Shown one piece after another: positions 27,068-36,004 of a DNA stretch of 64,000 nucleotides; positions within the stretch are counted from its first letter, which is position 1; the number at the start of each line of letters is the position of its first letter. The stretch comes from Candidatus Poribacteria bacterium. Lineage in GTDB: Bacteria; Poribacteria; WGA-4E; WGA-3G. Location of the stretch: contig JAAXGN010000029.1 in assembly GCA_012267415.1 (NCBI GenBank), positions 1 to 64,000 of the forward strand, given 5' to 3'. Position numbers and translations under genes: made by a program. The notes under the pieces were generated by a model that worked only from the letters and a program-made list of their open reading frames with translations, did not search any database and was not told the DNA's origin.

Positions 27068-27811
27068 ATGACCGAAGAACAGAAATTTATTTTTGACCTT
27101 AAGGGATACCTATTAATCCCAGAGGTGTTAACGAATTCAGAAATAGATGATATCAAGGCACAGATTGAAACCATTCGCACAAACGCGGAGGCGTTACCGC
27201 AACATGAAAGGCAATTTCCTGGTGGTGCTGCCTCTTTATTGATTGACCATCCCATTATAATGGATATCCTCACAGAGATTCTGGGTGAAGTTCGGATGGA
27301 ATCCAGCTGGTTCACCTATCGTTCTGTGGGAAATGGTGGACCTCCACCGCACGGTGGTGTCCGAAATGTGAACCCCAACTTTAGTTACCAGTGTACAAAT
27401 GGTAAGATATATTCTGCCTTGACACGAGTTGTGTTTGAACTGAACGAAGTCCAAGCAGGTGAAGGTGGAACACTATTTCTGCCAGGGAGCCACAAAGCCA
27501 ACTTCCAAATTCCAGAAACCCATCGTACAACGGACTCCCCTCTATTTGAGACTTATAGTTGTCCTCCAGGTTCAGCGATTATTTTCACAGAGAATCTCTG
27601 TCATTCTGGGGATACATGGAAAAATCCTGATCGTCCACGAATAGCGGTTTTCAATTGCTATAATTTTGTTGGATGTCAATTCCATAAACCAACCGTGCCA
27701 AGACATATTATTGAAGGATTGTCACCAGAGAAGCAAGCATTCTTCCGAAATGTATGGGTTTGGAATCAAGGTGGACCTGACAATGGTAAGAATCTGCGTT
27801 ATGATGGTTGA
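27068..27811 (+). CDS. PhyH-family oxygenase relative with an H-x-G iron motif
   Basis: A 247-residue PhyH-like protein. It contains GGTLFLPGSHKANF (the typical core strand), a distal histidine H179 in ENLCHSGDTW and arginine R189/R191. At the first iron-ligand site it has H95-G-G97 (GPPPHGGVRN), lacking the usual aspartate. An H-x-G/A pair is the signature of 2-oxoglutarate halogenases, where chloride takes the Asp position, but this large family may use another residue, so no reaction is assigned. The ATG at 27068 has AAGGA 10 bases upstream; the TTG nine bases earlier is less likely. Followed after 19 bases by a dehydrogenase, so probably one operon. Confidence 0.85.
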   Translation: MTEEQKFIFDLKGYLLIPEVLTNSEIDDIKAQIETIRTNAEALPQHERQFPGGAASLLIDHPIIMDILTEILGEVRMESSWFTYRSVGNGGPPPHGGVRNVNPNFSYQCTNGKIYSALTRVVFELNEVQAGEGGTLFLPGSHKANFQIPETHRTTDSPLFETYSCPPGSAIIFTENLCHSGDTWKNPDRPRIAVFNCYNFVGCQFHKPTVPRHIIEGLSPEKQAFFRNVWVWNQGGPDNGKNLRYDG

Positions 27812-27830
27812 AATGTAAAAGGAATAAAAC

Positions 27831-28853
27831 ATGGAAATTAGAGAGGTAGTCGTAACAGGTCAAAACCAAGTAGAACTACAAACTACGATAATGGATACAT
27901 CAATTCTCTCTCCAAATGAAGTTATAATTGATACGGAATATACGTTCATTAGCAGCGGGACAGAATTGGCAAACTATACGGGTAGAGAACCGAAAGTTTT
28001 TCATCAAGGGACGTGGTGTGCTTATCCGTGGCGTTCCGGTTATGCAAACGTTGGAATTGTTCGTGATGTAGGGACGAACGTTACGCGTGTGTCTCCTGGG
28101 ACCCGTGTCTTCACTTATGGACGACACGCATCCACGATTCGGTACACACATGATAGACTGATTGTACCTGTTAGAGATACCATAGACCACGGTGTTGTCG
28201 CTGCCTCTCGGATGGCAGGTGTAGCGATGACCTCTATCATTGTAACGGAGATAGGCACGCATCCGAACGTCATTGTGTTCGGATTAGGACTTGTTGGTAA
28301 TCTGGCATCACAGATGTTTCAAATACATGGGTGTCGTGTTATTGGCGTTGATCCAGTAGAAGAAAGACGAAAATTGGCGGAAAGATGTGGTATAAAAGAG
28401 ACCATCGGCGGTGATGCAGATGATGTACAAGCACAGATTAAAGAGATTACCAAAGGTCAGTTGGGTAATATCACTGTTGACGCGGTCGGACATAGCAATG
28501 TCGTGATGCAGGCACTACGTGCAACGGCAAATTACGGACAATTGGTTATCCTCGGTTCCCCGCGTGTTTCTGTTACGGGTGATTTAACAGAACTTCTCTC
28601 TGATGTACATCTTCGCTGGGTCACTATTCGTGGTGCGTTGGAATGGTGTGTCCCGATGTATTCTGACACAGGCATAGACACATCGCAATTCAGCAAGCAA
28701 CAGACTATATTTGACTGGATTGAACGTGAGCAGTTGCATGTTGAACCACTAATTTCACATCGTCTGAAACCTGATCAGATAAAGCAGGCTTACGATGGAT
28801 TACTGAATGAACCGGATGTGTATACGGGTGTCGTTTTGGATTGGAATGAATAA
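27831..28853 (+). CDS. Medium-chain dehydrogenase/reductase (zinc-binding alcohol dehydrogenase-like)
   Basis: A 340-residue MDR-family oxidoreductase. The N-terminal GroES-like domain includes FISSGTELANYTGREP, similar to sorbitol/BchC-type relatives that have lost the usual catalytic-zinc cysteine. The Rossmann domain starts at VIVFGLGLVGNLASQMFQ with VIGVDPVEERRKLAERCG, binding NAD(P). The catalytic zinc site is not obvious, so the enzyme may not need zinc. Ribosome site AAGGA precedes the ATG. Together with the upstream PhyH protein it may act on the same small molecule, for example in opine- or sugar-alcohol breakdown; this is inference. Confidence 0.85.
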   Translation: MEIREVVVTGQNQVELQTTIMDTSILSPNEVIIDTEYTFISSGTELANYTGREPKVFHQGTWCAYPWRSGYANVGIVRDVGTNVTRVSPGTRVFTYGRHASTIRYTHDRLIVPVRDTIDHGVVAASRMAGVAMTSIIVTEIGTHPNVIVFGLGLVGNLASQMFQIHGCRVIGVDPVEERRKLAERCGIKETIGGDADDVQAQIKEITKGQLGNITVDAVGHSNVVMQALRATANYGQLVILGSPRVSVTGDLTELLSDVHLRWVTIRGALEWCVPMYSDTGIDTSQFSKQQTIFDWIEREQLHVEPLISHRLKPDQIKQAYDGLLNEPDVYTGVVLDWNE

Positions 28854-28928
28854 GGAGTAGCAGGAGACTGTTCAGATTCCACCGAAGGTTGCAATGAAAT
28901 ACATCACACTCCGTACTTAACCTATGTT

Positions 28929-29417
28929 TCACTGCTTCAGTTTTCCCCAGAGTGTAGTAAGGCGATTCATGGGTTCAACAGCGAACGTTGTATTTCCTAA
29001 AACAAAACTTCTTATCCCATTTTTAGAGAATAGCACATCCCCATTAGGTGAGATGTCAACCCCCGCAGTCGCACCAAATTTTGCCTTTGTTAGGTCGATA
29101 GCACCTGCTCCTAATTGAAATCTATTAAGTAGAAAAATGTCAGATGTAAGTGGACCTGCAGAAATGACTAAGAGTGGACCATTGTTTTGTATGGCGTAAT
29201 CGTGAATTTCATATTTATCTCTATACAACAGATGTGCGGATTTTGCGTTCTCAATATCTGTGATCCAAATTTCACTGAAAATCTTCCTTTCCTCCTGTTT
29301 TGTAACTAATTTTGTAAAAAAAACTTCACCAGTGAAATCTGCATGTGTTGTAAGTGGAAGTAGAAAAGCAAGGGACAAACAGAGGTATTTGAGGACGTAA
29401 TTGAGGACGTATTTCAT
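28929..29417 (-). CDS. Small secreted protein with a TolB/beta-propeller-like fragment
   Basis: A 162-residue protein starting MKYVLNYVLKYLCLSL with a signal peptide ending near THA. The mature part has propeller-like strands (IFSEIWITDIENAKSAHLLYRD and GVDISPNGDVLFSKNG, recalling TolB/WD motifs), but only about two to three blades are present, too few for a closed propeller, so it may be a remnant. An upstream ATG at 29453 lies in the same frame without a ribosome site. Monocistronic, convergent with the dehydrogenase gene. Function unknown. Confidence 0.65.
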   Translation of the reverse strand: MKYVLNYVLKYLCLSLAFLLPLTTHADFTGEVFFTKLVTKQEERKIFSEIWITDIENAKSAHLLYRDKYEIHDYAIQNNGPLLVISAGPLTSDIFLLNRFQLGAGAIDLTKAKFGATAGVDISPNGDVLFSKNGIRSFVLGNTTFAVEPMNRLTTLWGKLKQ

Positions 29418-29658
29418 GAGTAAGATTCTCTTATAGCAGATGTTGGTTATCATTCTGTGTAATTATATAGAAAAAGAAAAACATTTTCAAGGACAAATGA
29501 AGCATAACTTAGTAGATTGGGTAGTGTACCTAACGTGGTAACCATCTGTTGATTTGAGTCCCGATTCCCGACTGAATGTCTTGATATTTGGATCGGAGTT
29601 CCCGTTTACAGTTCAATTGGGAGTGAAATGTTCCTTCTACAGTTCACTCAGGTCGGAT

Positions 29659-29870
29659 GGGTGTGTAAAGTTTTTGCCACTTGATAATTCTAAAGTATAA
29701 AGTTCTCGTCTATATAGGTGTGAAATTAGCAATCTCCTTATTCTTAGCTTACAGAACACCCGATAATTGTGAAAAGACCTTGAAATTACCAAAACGCCCT
29801 TCCGCGTCTTCCGTGTCTTCCGTGCCTTCCGCGATTCTGACAAGAACAGTGACAATTACTTTACACACCT
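29659..29870. mobile_element. MITE-like element, family 1 (GGGTGTGTAAAG ends), 212 bp
   Basis: Left end GGGTGTGTAAAGTTTTTGCC (29659 on) and right end ACTTTACACACCT (29858-29870) are inverted repeats over about 22 bases with a few mismatches. The flanks GGTCGGAT (29651-29658) and GGTCTGAT (29871-29878) match in 7 of 8 positions, an 8-bp target duplication. The interior is CT-rich near the right end and codes for nothing. It occupies part of the 600-base gap before rpsO. Confidence 0.75.
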
Positions 29871-29886
29871 GGTCTGATAAATATTC

Positions 29887-29915
29887 TTGAAATTCTTGAT
29901 AATATATGATATAAT
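29887..29915 (+). promoter_or_regulatory. Sigma-70-type promoter for rpsO-pnp
   Basis: TTGAAA (29887-29892) and a consensus TATAAT (29910-29915) are 17 bases apart, 138 bases before the rpsO start. It begins 9 bases after the target duplication of the neighbouring MITE-like element. Confidence 0.75.
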
Positions 29916-29957
29916 TACCGTATATATGCAAATGAATATTAACAATTACGGAGATTT

Positions 29958-29987
29958 AGGCACGGCATGATTACATCCGTCGTGCTT
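29958..29987 (+). promoter_or_regulatory. Hairpin in the rpsO leader
   Basis: In the roughly 130-base leader, AGGCACG (29958-29964) can pair with CGTGCTT (29981-29987), 7 bp with one G-U. Many bacteria regulate rpsO through leader structures bound by S15; here that is only a possibility, since the motif is short and not matched to a known S15 leader. Confidence 0.35.
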
Positions 29988-30053
29988 TGTTCTATCATGA
30001 TATATGCATAATGTTTACGACAGAGTACATTATGAAATAAGGAGGTGAATAGA

Positions 30054-30344
30054 TTGGCAATTGATGCAGCAAAGAAGCGCGAATTGATTGAGAAACATCA
30101 GATACATGACCGAGATACCGGTTCACCCGAGGCACAAGTGGCAGTATTAAATGCTCGTATTCAAGAATTGACGCAACATTTTCAAACGCATAAAAAAGAT
30201 CATCATTCAAGATACGGACTTTTTAGGTTAGTAGGAAAACAGCGGCGTTTATTAAGATATCTCTATAAGAAGGATGTCCCTCGGTACTATCGTCTCATTA
30301 ATGAACTCGGAATTCGCGACACAATCGGTTCACAGACAAGTTAA
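30054..30344 (+). CDS. rpsO: 30S ribosomal protein S15
   Basis: A 96-residue S15, which binds 16S rRNA in the central domain and bridges to the large subunit. Family marks are [40 protein letters not shown] and [18 protein letters not shown]. The start is a TTG at 30054 with a textbook AAGGAGGTG 6 bases upstream and gives the family N-terminus [10 protein letters not shown]; the GTG inside that site at 30045 is not the start. It carries a few extra C-terminal residues. It is followed by pnp, the classic rpsO-pnp operon. Confidence 0.95.
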   Translation: MAIDAAKKRELIEKHQIHDRDTGSPEAQVAVLNARIQELTQHFQTHKKDHHSRYGLFRLVGKQRRLLRYLYKKDVPRYYRLINELGIRDTIGSQTS

Positions 30345-30385
30345 GTATGCCACCGTAAGCATTTTGTGTATGAGGAGGAAATTGA

Positions 30386-32731
30386 GTGAAAGTTGAAATG
30401 CAACTCGGAAGTGAGAAACTTTCGATTGAAATGGGGAAAGTTGCTAAACAGGCAGATGGAGCCGTTTGGGTACAATACGGTGGAACAGTTGTCTTAGTGA
30501 CAGTAGTCGCAGATGATCGCGAACATGATTTAGATTTTTTCCCTTTGACAGTAGATTATAGAGAGAGAGGTTACGCTGGCGGACGTATCCCGACCGTATA
30601 CGGTAGACGTGAACCCCGTCCTGGAACATCGGAACAACTTGTGGCACGGCTTATTGACCACTGTATTCGTCCACTTTTTCCGAAAGAATTCAATGCTGAA
30701 GTACAAGTTTTATGCACCGTCTTGTCATCAGATGGTATACATCCGGCAGATGTTCCCGCTTTAATCGGCACTTCTGCTGCACTGTCTGTTTCTAATATTC
30801 CGTTCAACGGTCCGGTTGCAGCGGTAACTATTGGAAAAAAAGATGGTAAATTAATAATAAATCCAACTTATGAGGAATTACACACTTTTGAAATAGAAGT
30901 TTTTGTGAGTGGCACATCAGATGCTGTCATGTCAGTCGAAGGTGGCGGACATGAGATCCCGGACGATGAAGTAATTGACACTATTATCACAGCACATGAA
31001 GAAATTAAGGAGATTATTAAACTTCAAGAAGGCATCGTCGCTGTCTGTAGTCAGGAAAAACGTGCCTACGCAGCAAAATCAATAGAGGATACATTTAGCA
31101 CACGCATCAGAGACCTTGCTACAGCTCGGATTAAAGAATCAATTGGAATGGCAGACAAACAGTTACGTGAAAATTACCTTGAACAGATTCAAGTGGACGT
31201 TCTATCTGAAATCCACGAGGATGGACCTGAAGAAAATGACCCGATTGCTGAACAGGATGCCCGTTCAATTCTGAGTGATATAGAAAAAGAAGAGATGCGT
31301 AGTGCTATCCTTGCTGAAGGGAAACGGGTTGACGGTCGCGGTGTCACAGATATACGCGCAATTTCAGGTGAAGTCGCGCTCCTTCCAAGAACCCACGGTT
31401 CTGCACTTTTCTCACGCGGACAGACGCAAGCACTCTGTGTTACGACACTCGGCACAACAGGTGATGAGGATGTACAACGTGGTCTTGATGGCGAAGTTCG
31501 TAGAGGTTTCTTCCTACACTATAACTTCCCTCCGTTTAGCACGGGTGAAGTCAGACGCATGATGGGACCCGGACGTAGAGAAATCGGACACGGTGCACTG
31601 GCACAGAAAGCACTTGAACCGCTTATTCCGAGCAAAGAAGATTTCAACTATACAATTCGTGTTGTTTCAGAAATACTGGAATCAAACGCTTCCTCTTCCA
31701 TGGCAACCGTGTGTGGTGCTAGTTTAGCACTCATGGATGCAGGGGTTCCGCTAAAGAGACCTGTTGCTGGTATCGGTGTCGGATTGATTAAAGAAGGGGA
31801 ACAGGAAGTTATCTTGACAGATATGCTGGGTACTGAGGATTTTCTCGGAGATATGGACTTTAAAATCGCCGGGACAACTGAAGGTGTAACAGCGATTCAG
31901 ATGGATATCAAAATAGATGGTGTTACCCCTGAACTGATGCGGCGTGCAATTCATCAGGCAAAAGAAGCACGTTTAGCAGTAATTGAGCAAATGAACGCTG
32001 TCATTAGCGAACCACGCGCAGAGTTATCACCTTATGCACCCCGTATCTTCACACTTCAAATTGCACCAGAAAAAATCAAAGACCTTATTGGACCGAGAGG
32101 TAAAACTGTTCAAGGTATTCAAGAGGAAACGAATACGACCATCAACATTCAAGATGATGGTATGGTTGAAATTGCATCAACAAGTGCTGAAGATGTGAAA
32201 CGTGCTGAAGAGAAAATTCGTGAAATTACAGCCATGCCTGAAATTGGCAAAGAGTACAATGGAAAAGTCGTTCGAACAGCGTCCTTCGGAGCTTTCGTTG
32301 AAATTCTTCCCGGTAAAGATGGACTTGTACACATATCTCAGATGGGTGACGGTTATGTCCGCAGAGCCGAAGATGTCATACAGGTAGGGGATGAGGTAAC
32401 TGTAAAAATACTCACGATAGACGAACAAGGCAGGATAGACCTATCGCTTATTGCTGCTAACGGTGTCCCACTTGCCGAACTTGACACCTCACCAAGCTCA
32501 GAGGGAGGAGATGAAGGTCCCCGTGAACCACGGGAACAGAGCCGAGGCAATTATAGAGATAACCGTCCGTATCGAGATTCACGTGATAATCGAGATTCAC
32601 GTGATAATCGAGATTCACGTGATAATCGTGATAGAGATAGAGATAGACGCAACAGTCGATACGACCAACGCGATAATTCTCGCGACAACCGAAATCGCAG
32701 ATCGCCACGTCTGCCAAAAGGCAGGTTTTAG
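30386..32731 (+). CDS. pnp: Polyribonucleotide nucleotidyltransferase (PNPase)
   Basis: A 781-residue 3'-to-5' phosphorolytic exoribonuclease of RNA decay. It has two RNase PH domains (about 10-140 and 310-540), a helical linker, a KH domain (PEKIKDLIGPRGKTVQGIQE) and an S1 domain (NGKVVRTASFGAFVEI...GLVHISQMG). Conserved FFLHYNFPPFSTGE and GRREIGHGALAQKAL are present. The GTG start has AGGAGG 7 bases upstream. Oddly, the C-terminal about 65 residues are an Arg/Asp/Asn-rich low-complexity tail (SRDNRD repeats). Such tails may bind RNA or partners in degradosomes. Confidence 0.97.
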   Translation: MKVEMQLGSEKLSIEMGKVAKQADGAVWVQYGGTVVLVTVVADDREHDLDFFPLTVDYRERGYAGGRIPTVYGRREPRPGTSEQLVARLIDHCIRPLFPKEFNAEVQVLCTVLSSDGIHPADVPALIGTSAALSVSNIPFNGPVAAVTIGKKDGKLIINPTYEELHTFEIEVFVSGTSDAVMSVEGGGHEIPDDEVIDTIITAHEEIKEIIKLQEGIVAVCSQEKRAYAAKSIEDTFSTRIRDLATARIKESIGMADKQLRENYLEQIQVDVLSEIHEDGPEENDPIAEQDARSILSDIEKEEMRSAILAEGKRVDGRGVTDIRAISGEVALLPRTHGSALFSRGQTQALCVTTLGTTGDEDVQRGLDGEVRRGFFLHYNFPPFSTGEVRRMMGPGRREIGHGALAQKALEPLIPSKEDFNYTIRVVSEILESNASSSMATVCGASLALMDAGVPLKRPVAGIGVGLIKEGEQEVILTDMLGTEDFLGDMDFKIAGTTEGVTAIQMDIKIDGVTPELMRRAIHQAKEARLAVIEQMNAVISEPRAELSPYAPRIFTLQIAPEKIKDLIGPRGKTVQGIQEETNTTINIQDDGMVEIASTSAEDVKRAEEKIREITAMPEIGKEYNGKVVRTASFGAFVEILPGKDGLVHISQMGDGYVRRAEDVIQVGDEVTVKILTIDEQGRIDLSLIAANGVPLAELDTSPSSEGGDEGPREPREQSRGNYRDNRPYRDSRDNRDSRDNRDSRDNRDRDRDRRNSRYDQRDNSRDNRNRRSPRLPKGRF
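32573..32626 (+). repeat. Three perfect 18-bp tandem repeats in the pnp tail
   Basis: CGAGATTCACGTGATAAT occurs three times in a row (32573-32590, 32591-32608, 32609-32626), encoding the DSRDNR repeat. Copy number could vary by slippage. Confidence 0.9.
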
Positions 32732-32765
32732 TAGAGGTCTTGTGTAGATATTGTAGGTGATCCTC

Positions 32766-33071
32766 ATGAGAACTCGTAACTCCCGTGTCAGAAGACAGAT
32801 TCAAGCAGAGAAAGGAGATCTGCTTTCCCAGAAATGGATGACGAATCTACTTGCGTTAATCCTCATCTTTCTTATCGTCGCTTTTGTTGTCTTGTCTATT
32901 CCATCAGTCAAAAAGTATATAGTTGAATTTGTACGTGTGTTACGTTATGGAAAAGAACAGCAACCTGAACGCCCGAGGATTAACCCAAGTAGACTTCAAA
33001 ATCCGTTTTCTATCCCGTTGTTTCTACTAAATGGAGATGATATAAATGCATACCAAACGGGCGCGTTATAG
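32766..33071 (+). CDS. Small single-pass membrane protein
   Basis: A 101-residue protein with a basic N-terminus (RTRNSRVRRQIQAEKGD), one transmembrane helix (about 28-50, MTNLLALILIFLIVAFVVLS) and a proline-rich tail, so type II topology is likely. I do not recognise the family. The ATG at 32766 with AGGTGA upstream is preferred over the GTG at 32757. It overlaps the lipoprotein gene by 26 bases and probably belongs to the rpsO-pnp transcript. Confidence 0.65.
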   Translation: MRTRNSRVRRQIQAEKGDLLSQKWMTNLLALILIFLIVAFVVLSIPSVKKYIVEFVRVLRYGKEQQPERPRINPSRLQNPFSIPLFLLNGDDINAYQTGAL

Positions 33072-33669
33072 CACAACATTCTCTTTTATCGATCTTGTAA
33101 GTCCTCTCAAGTTAATGGAATTAAATAAAAGACATCATAACTCCCTGAACTCTGTTCCTTTACTGTTGATATGCTTTAGTCTCTTAGTTCCATTTTGTTT
33201 GTTGACAGGATGTGGCTATGTATCCACTTCGTCTTATCTTGAGCATATTGAAACTATTAACATACCACCAATTGAGATAATAGATCCCGATTTTGCCTAT
33301 GATAACGTCTCACAACGTCCATTTGATGAAATTATTCATGAGAAATTAACTGAACGATTTAACCGCAAATGGAACGATGGGAGTGATTGTCGGTTAACGA
33401 TGCGGATACAGGACTACGACATAAAAGAACACGGTTTTGGACCGAGTGGTAACGTTGAGTTGTTGCGGATGATTTTGCAGGTTGAGTATGAATTTTTTGA
33501 CAATATCAGACGCAATCTCATAGAACGGAGAGATAATCACCTACAGATACACGACTTCTATGTCGTGGATAATCGGGGTGAACCACCAGAGACATTAGAC
33601 CAAGCAAAGAATCTGATTGTAGAGGAACTCATTGAGGACCTTTACAATCAACTTGCCGAACAGTGGTAA
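33046..33669 (+). CDS. LptE-like outer-membrane lipoprotein
   Basis: A 207-residue lipoprotein. A hydrophobic segment ends in the lipobox LLTGCGY (lipid attached at the cysteine near residue 56); the N-terminus before it is long. The mature domain matches the LptE pattern: IETINIPPIEI, then a helix with EIIHEKLTERFNRKWN, DCRLTMRIQDYD, and a C-terminal helix NLIVEELIEDLYNQL. LptE plugs the LptD barrel that inserts lipopolysaccharide. No lptD is nearby, so the assignment is by pattern only. GGAG lies 7 bases before the ATG. Confidence 0.75.
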   Translation: MHTKRARYSTTFSFIDLVSPLKLMELNKRHHNSLNSVPLLLICFSLLVPFCLLTGCGYVSTSSYLEHIETINIPPIEIIDPDFAYDNVSQRPFDEIIHEKLTERFNRKWNDGSDCRLTMRIQDYDIKEHGFGPSGNVELLRMILQVEYEFFDNIRRNLIERRDNHLQIHDFYVVDNRGEPPETLDQAKNLIVEELIEDLYNQLAEQW

Positions 33670-33676
33670 TTGTATA

Positions 33677-34774
33677 ATGCGCATCCAATCTGTGCTGCTT
33701 TGTTGTATTGCTATTGTGATGCTTTCTTCATGCCAGCAAGAACAAGGTAATTATACATCAGTTTACCAAGAGCATGCGTATATTTTCGGTGTTTGGAAAG
33801 CTCCTTCTGTGAAGGTTGCAAAAGGTGCAATAGCCAACGTTTCTGTGAACATTCGGTCAGAATCCTCATCTGATATTTCCCAAGACCAAAAGACGCAAGA
33901 ACAGATAGGTACTGAAGATAACAGAAGCGAAATCCAACCTAATCCTGATTTAGGTTCGTCTTTTGAAACGCTCCCTATCATTACCACTGCCATCCCCGAA
34001 ACACTGTTACCAGAAGATGATGAAACGACAGACTGGATACGTTCTCGAAAACCTTCAACGTACAATCCCCAGAACATCTATCTGGATCGTTATGTTCCTA
34101 TAGAAATCTATCCTGAAATGTATCGCAAATATGGATTCCAAAGTCAAGCGGAAACCGAATATCAGAGTCCAAAATTTGGGTCAAACCCACTAATTTTGCT
34201 TGAGATCTTTGATATGGGGACACCTGAAAACGCTTACGGAATTTATAGCCTAAACAGTTATCCATTGCCAAAATTTGAATGGGTGGGATGTAAAGCCATT
34301 ATATCTGGAAAAAATCTTTGGTTCTGGAAAGGCAAGTATTTTATTCAGATGGAGGGTTATGAGATTGCGCCAGGGATACGTGAAGGGATGGTTGAATTAG
34401 CGAAAGTTGTAGCGAGGAAAATACAAGATCCGCCGCAAAAAATTCCGATGCTCGAATTACTACCGCAATACATTGATGGTAGTGACAGATTGTTCACGTC
34501 GAATTGGGTATTAGAGCAGGCGAATAAGTCTCTGCCAAACGTTAAACCGTTGATGGGAGACGGTTCAGTCGGTGTATTAGCACGAACTAAATACGGACTA
34601 AAAAACTCGCGTAATTCGTATATTGTATTTGTTTTACGTTATGCGACTACTGCTGATGCCAAGTCCGCATACCTCGCCTATCAGGACGCATTAACATCAG
34701 AAAATGTGACGTTTGAAAAGACTTCGCAAAATCGTGCTATTCTTATTGATGAAACAATTGTAGAACAGCAATAA
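33677..34774 (+). CDS. Lipoprotein with DUF6599-like domain
   Basis: A 365-residue lipoprotein with lipobox MLSSCQQ close to the N-terminus (cysteine near residue 19). A low-complexity linker follows, then a domain with DRYVPIEIYPEMYRKYGFQS, LILLEIFDMGTPENAYGIYS and FWKGKYFIQMEGYE, which resembles DUF6599 proteins of unknown function. The ATG at 33677 is used since it directly precedes the signal peptide; an in-frame upstream start would sit inside the LptE-like gene. The eight-base spacing implies one operon. Confidence 0.75.
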   Translation: MRIQSVLLCCIAIVMLSSCQQEQGNYTSVYQEHAYIFGVWKAPSVKVAKGAIANVSVNIRSESSSDISQDQKTQEQIGTEDNRSEIQPNPDLGSSFETLPIITTAIPETLLPEDDETTDWIRSRKPSTYNPQNIYLDRYVPIEIYPEMYRKYGFQSQAETEYQSPKFGSNPLILLEIFDMGTPENAYGIYSLNSYPLPKFEWVGCKAIISGKNLWFWKGKYFIQMEGYEIAPGIREGMVELAKVVARKIQDPPQKIPMLELLPQYIDGSDRLFTSNWVLEQANKSLPNVKPLMGDGSVGVLARTKYGLKNSRNSYIVFVLRYATTADAKSAYLAYQDALTSENVTFEKTSQNRAILIDETIVEQQ

Positions 34775-34786
34775 AGGAATTCCCTT

Positions 34787-35542
34787 ATGCGTGGTGATTT
34801 TGAAGCATATCTGAATGATGAATTTCGGGATGAATCTGGAAAGTTGAATCTGAACGACTTGCTTACCTTAGAAGATGAAGCTGCTATGGACGTGGTAGTC
34901 GTAATGCCGACTCCTCAACCAAATCCGCGGAACTCTGAACTTGCGGAAATAATCAGAGGCAATCAACGAACCCTCGGTTGTGCCCTCGTGCATCCGACAG
35001 AACCAGAACCCGTTGAACAGGTAAAACTAACAGCAAACGAGTGGGGAATGCACGGTATTAAACTGATGCCTGCTATTCACAACTATAATGTTGATGATCC
35101 AATTGTGCGTCCTGTCGTTGAAGCTGCCCGTGAATACGGACTGATCGTGTCTATTCATTCTGGACCTAATAATTGTCATCCGAATCGGATCGGCACTGTG
35201 GCGAGTTGGGTGCCAGAAACACCTATCATCATGGATCACATGGGATTTCCAGATGATTTAGATGCCGCTATCTCTGTATCAAAATCCAATAAGAACATTT
35301 CACTAGGAACAACGATTTTACGTTTTCATCGTCGGTGGGGAGACGATCCAGATACGGTTGTACCGATAGAAGTGAAAAAAGCAGTTGACACGCTTGGACC
35401 TGAGCGAATCGTTTTCGGTTCAAACTTACCAGAATATCGTCCGATACAGGTTATCAATGCTTTAAAACGCTTAGAACTTGGAGATGATGCGGAAACGTTG
35501 ATTTTTGGCGATAACCTTGCACGTATTTATGGTTTAGATTGA
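34787..35542 (+). CDS. Amidohydrolase-2-fold (TIM-barrel) protein lacking the usual metal ligands
   Basis: A 251-residue protein of the amidohydrolase_2 superfamily: LGCALVHPTEPEPVEQVKL, GMHGIKLMPAIHNYNVDD, GLIVSIHSGPNN, IIMDHMGFPDD and a C-terminal GDNLARIYGLD. Family members usually start with an H-x-H pair and have an aspartate in FGSDxP; here the N-terminal H-x-H is missing and the motif reads FGSNLPEYRP (Asn). The start has a good AAGGAA site and follows the lipoprotein gene by 12 bases, so it does not look cut by sequencing. Probably a catalytically altered homologue. Confidence 0.8.
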   Translation: MRGDFEAYLNDEFRDESGKLNLNDLLTLEDEAAMDVVVVMPTPQPNPRNSELAEIIRGNQRTLGCALVHPTEPEPVEQVKLTANEWGMHGIKLMPAIHNYNVDDPIVRPVVEAAREYGLIVSIHSGPNNCHPNRIGTVASWVPETPIIMDHMGFPDDLDAAISVSKSNKNISLGTTILRFHRRWGDDPDTVVPIEVKKAVDTLGPERIVFGSNLPEYRPIQVINALKRLELGDDAETLIFGDNLARIYGLD

Positions 35543-35639
35543 GGGTGATTGTGTAGTCGTCATGCCTAAAAAACAACGCCACCTGTTTAAACTCTCTTTA
35601 CCCATCATTACACTTCTCCGTGCAACAAACATCGTGATA

Positions 35640-35838
35640 GCCGTAGCATATTCATCTTGATTGTGCTTCTTTGGACAACAACCATCCTTCATTGCGTCTC
35701 TCTGCACAACATTGATAAGACCCAATTCTTAGCAGATACTTTATCGCGTGGGTTGACGTGCTTCGTTGCACAATCAAGATGAATGTGCTACGGCTTAATC
35801 ACACCAAATGCTGAGCAGATACTTTATCGCGTGGGTTG
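35640..35838. repeat. Inverted and direct repeats in the 460-base gap before the WD40 array
   Basis: In the non-coding stretch 35543-36004, 35640-35666 and 35768-35794 are inverted copies of a 27-base unit (core CATCTTGATTGTGC, one mismatch). In addition AGCAGATACTTTATCGCGTG plus GGTTG occurs directly at 35731-35755 and 35814-35838, 83 bases apart. No gene and no clear promoter are seen in the remaining bases. Confidence 0.65.
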
Positions 35839-36004
35839 GCAAGATAGAGATTGTGTTGAAAAAAGATTATATATATGATAATCTGAGGTTACGATAAGAA
35901 TCCTTAAACCTGGTTTAAATATCACTCCATTAATGGTTTGTTCAATAACAAAAGGTCGATGATGGCACAATTTGCCTTGCGTATTATTGAAAAGAGTGAA
36001 AAAG

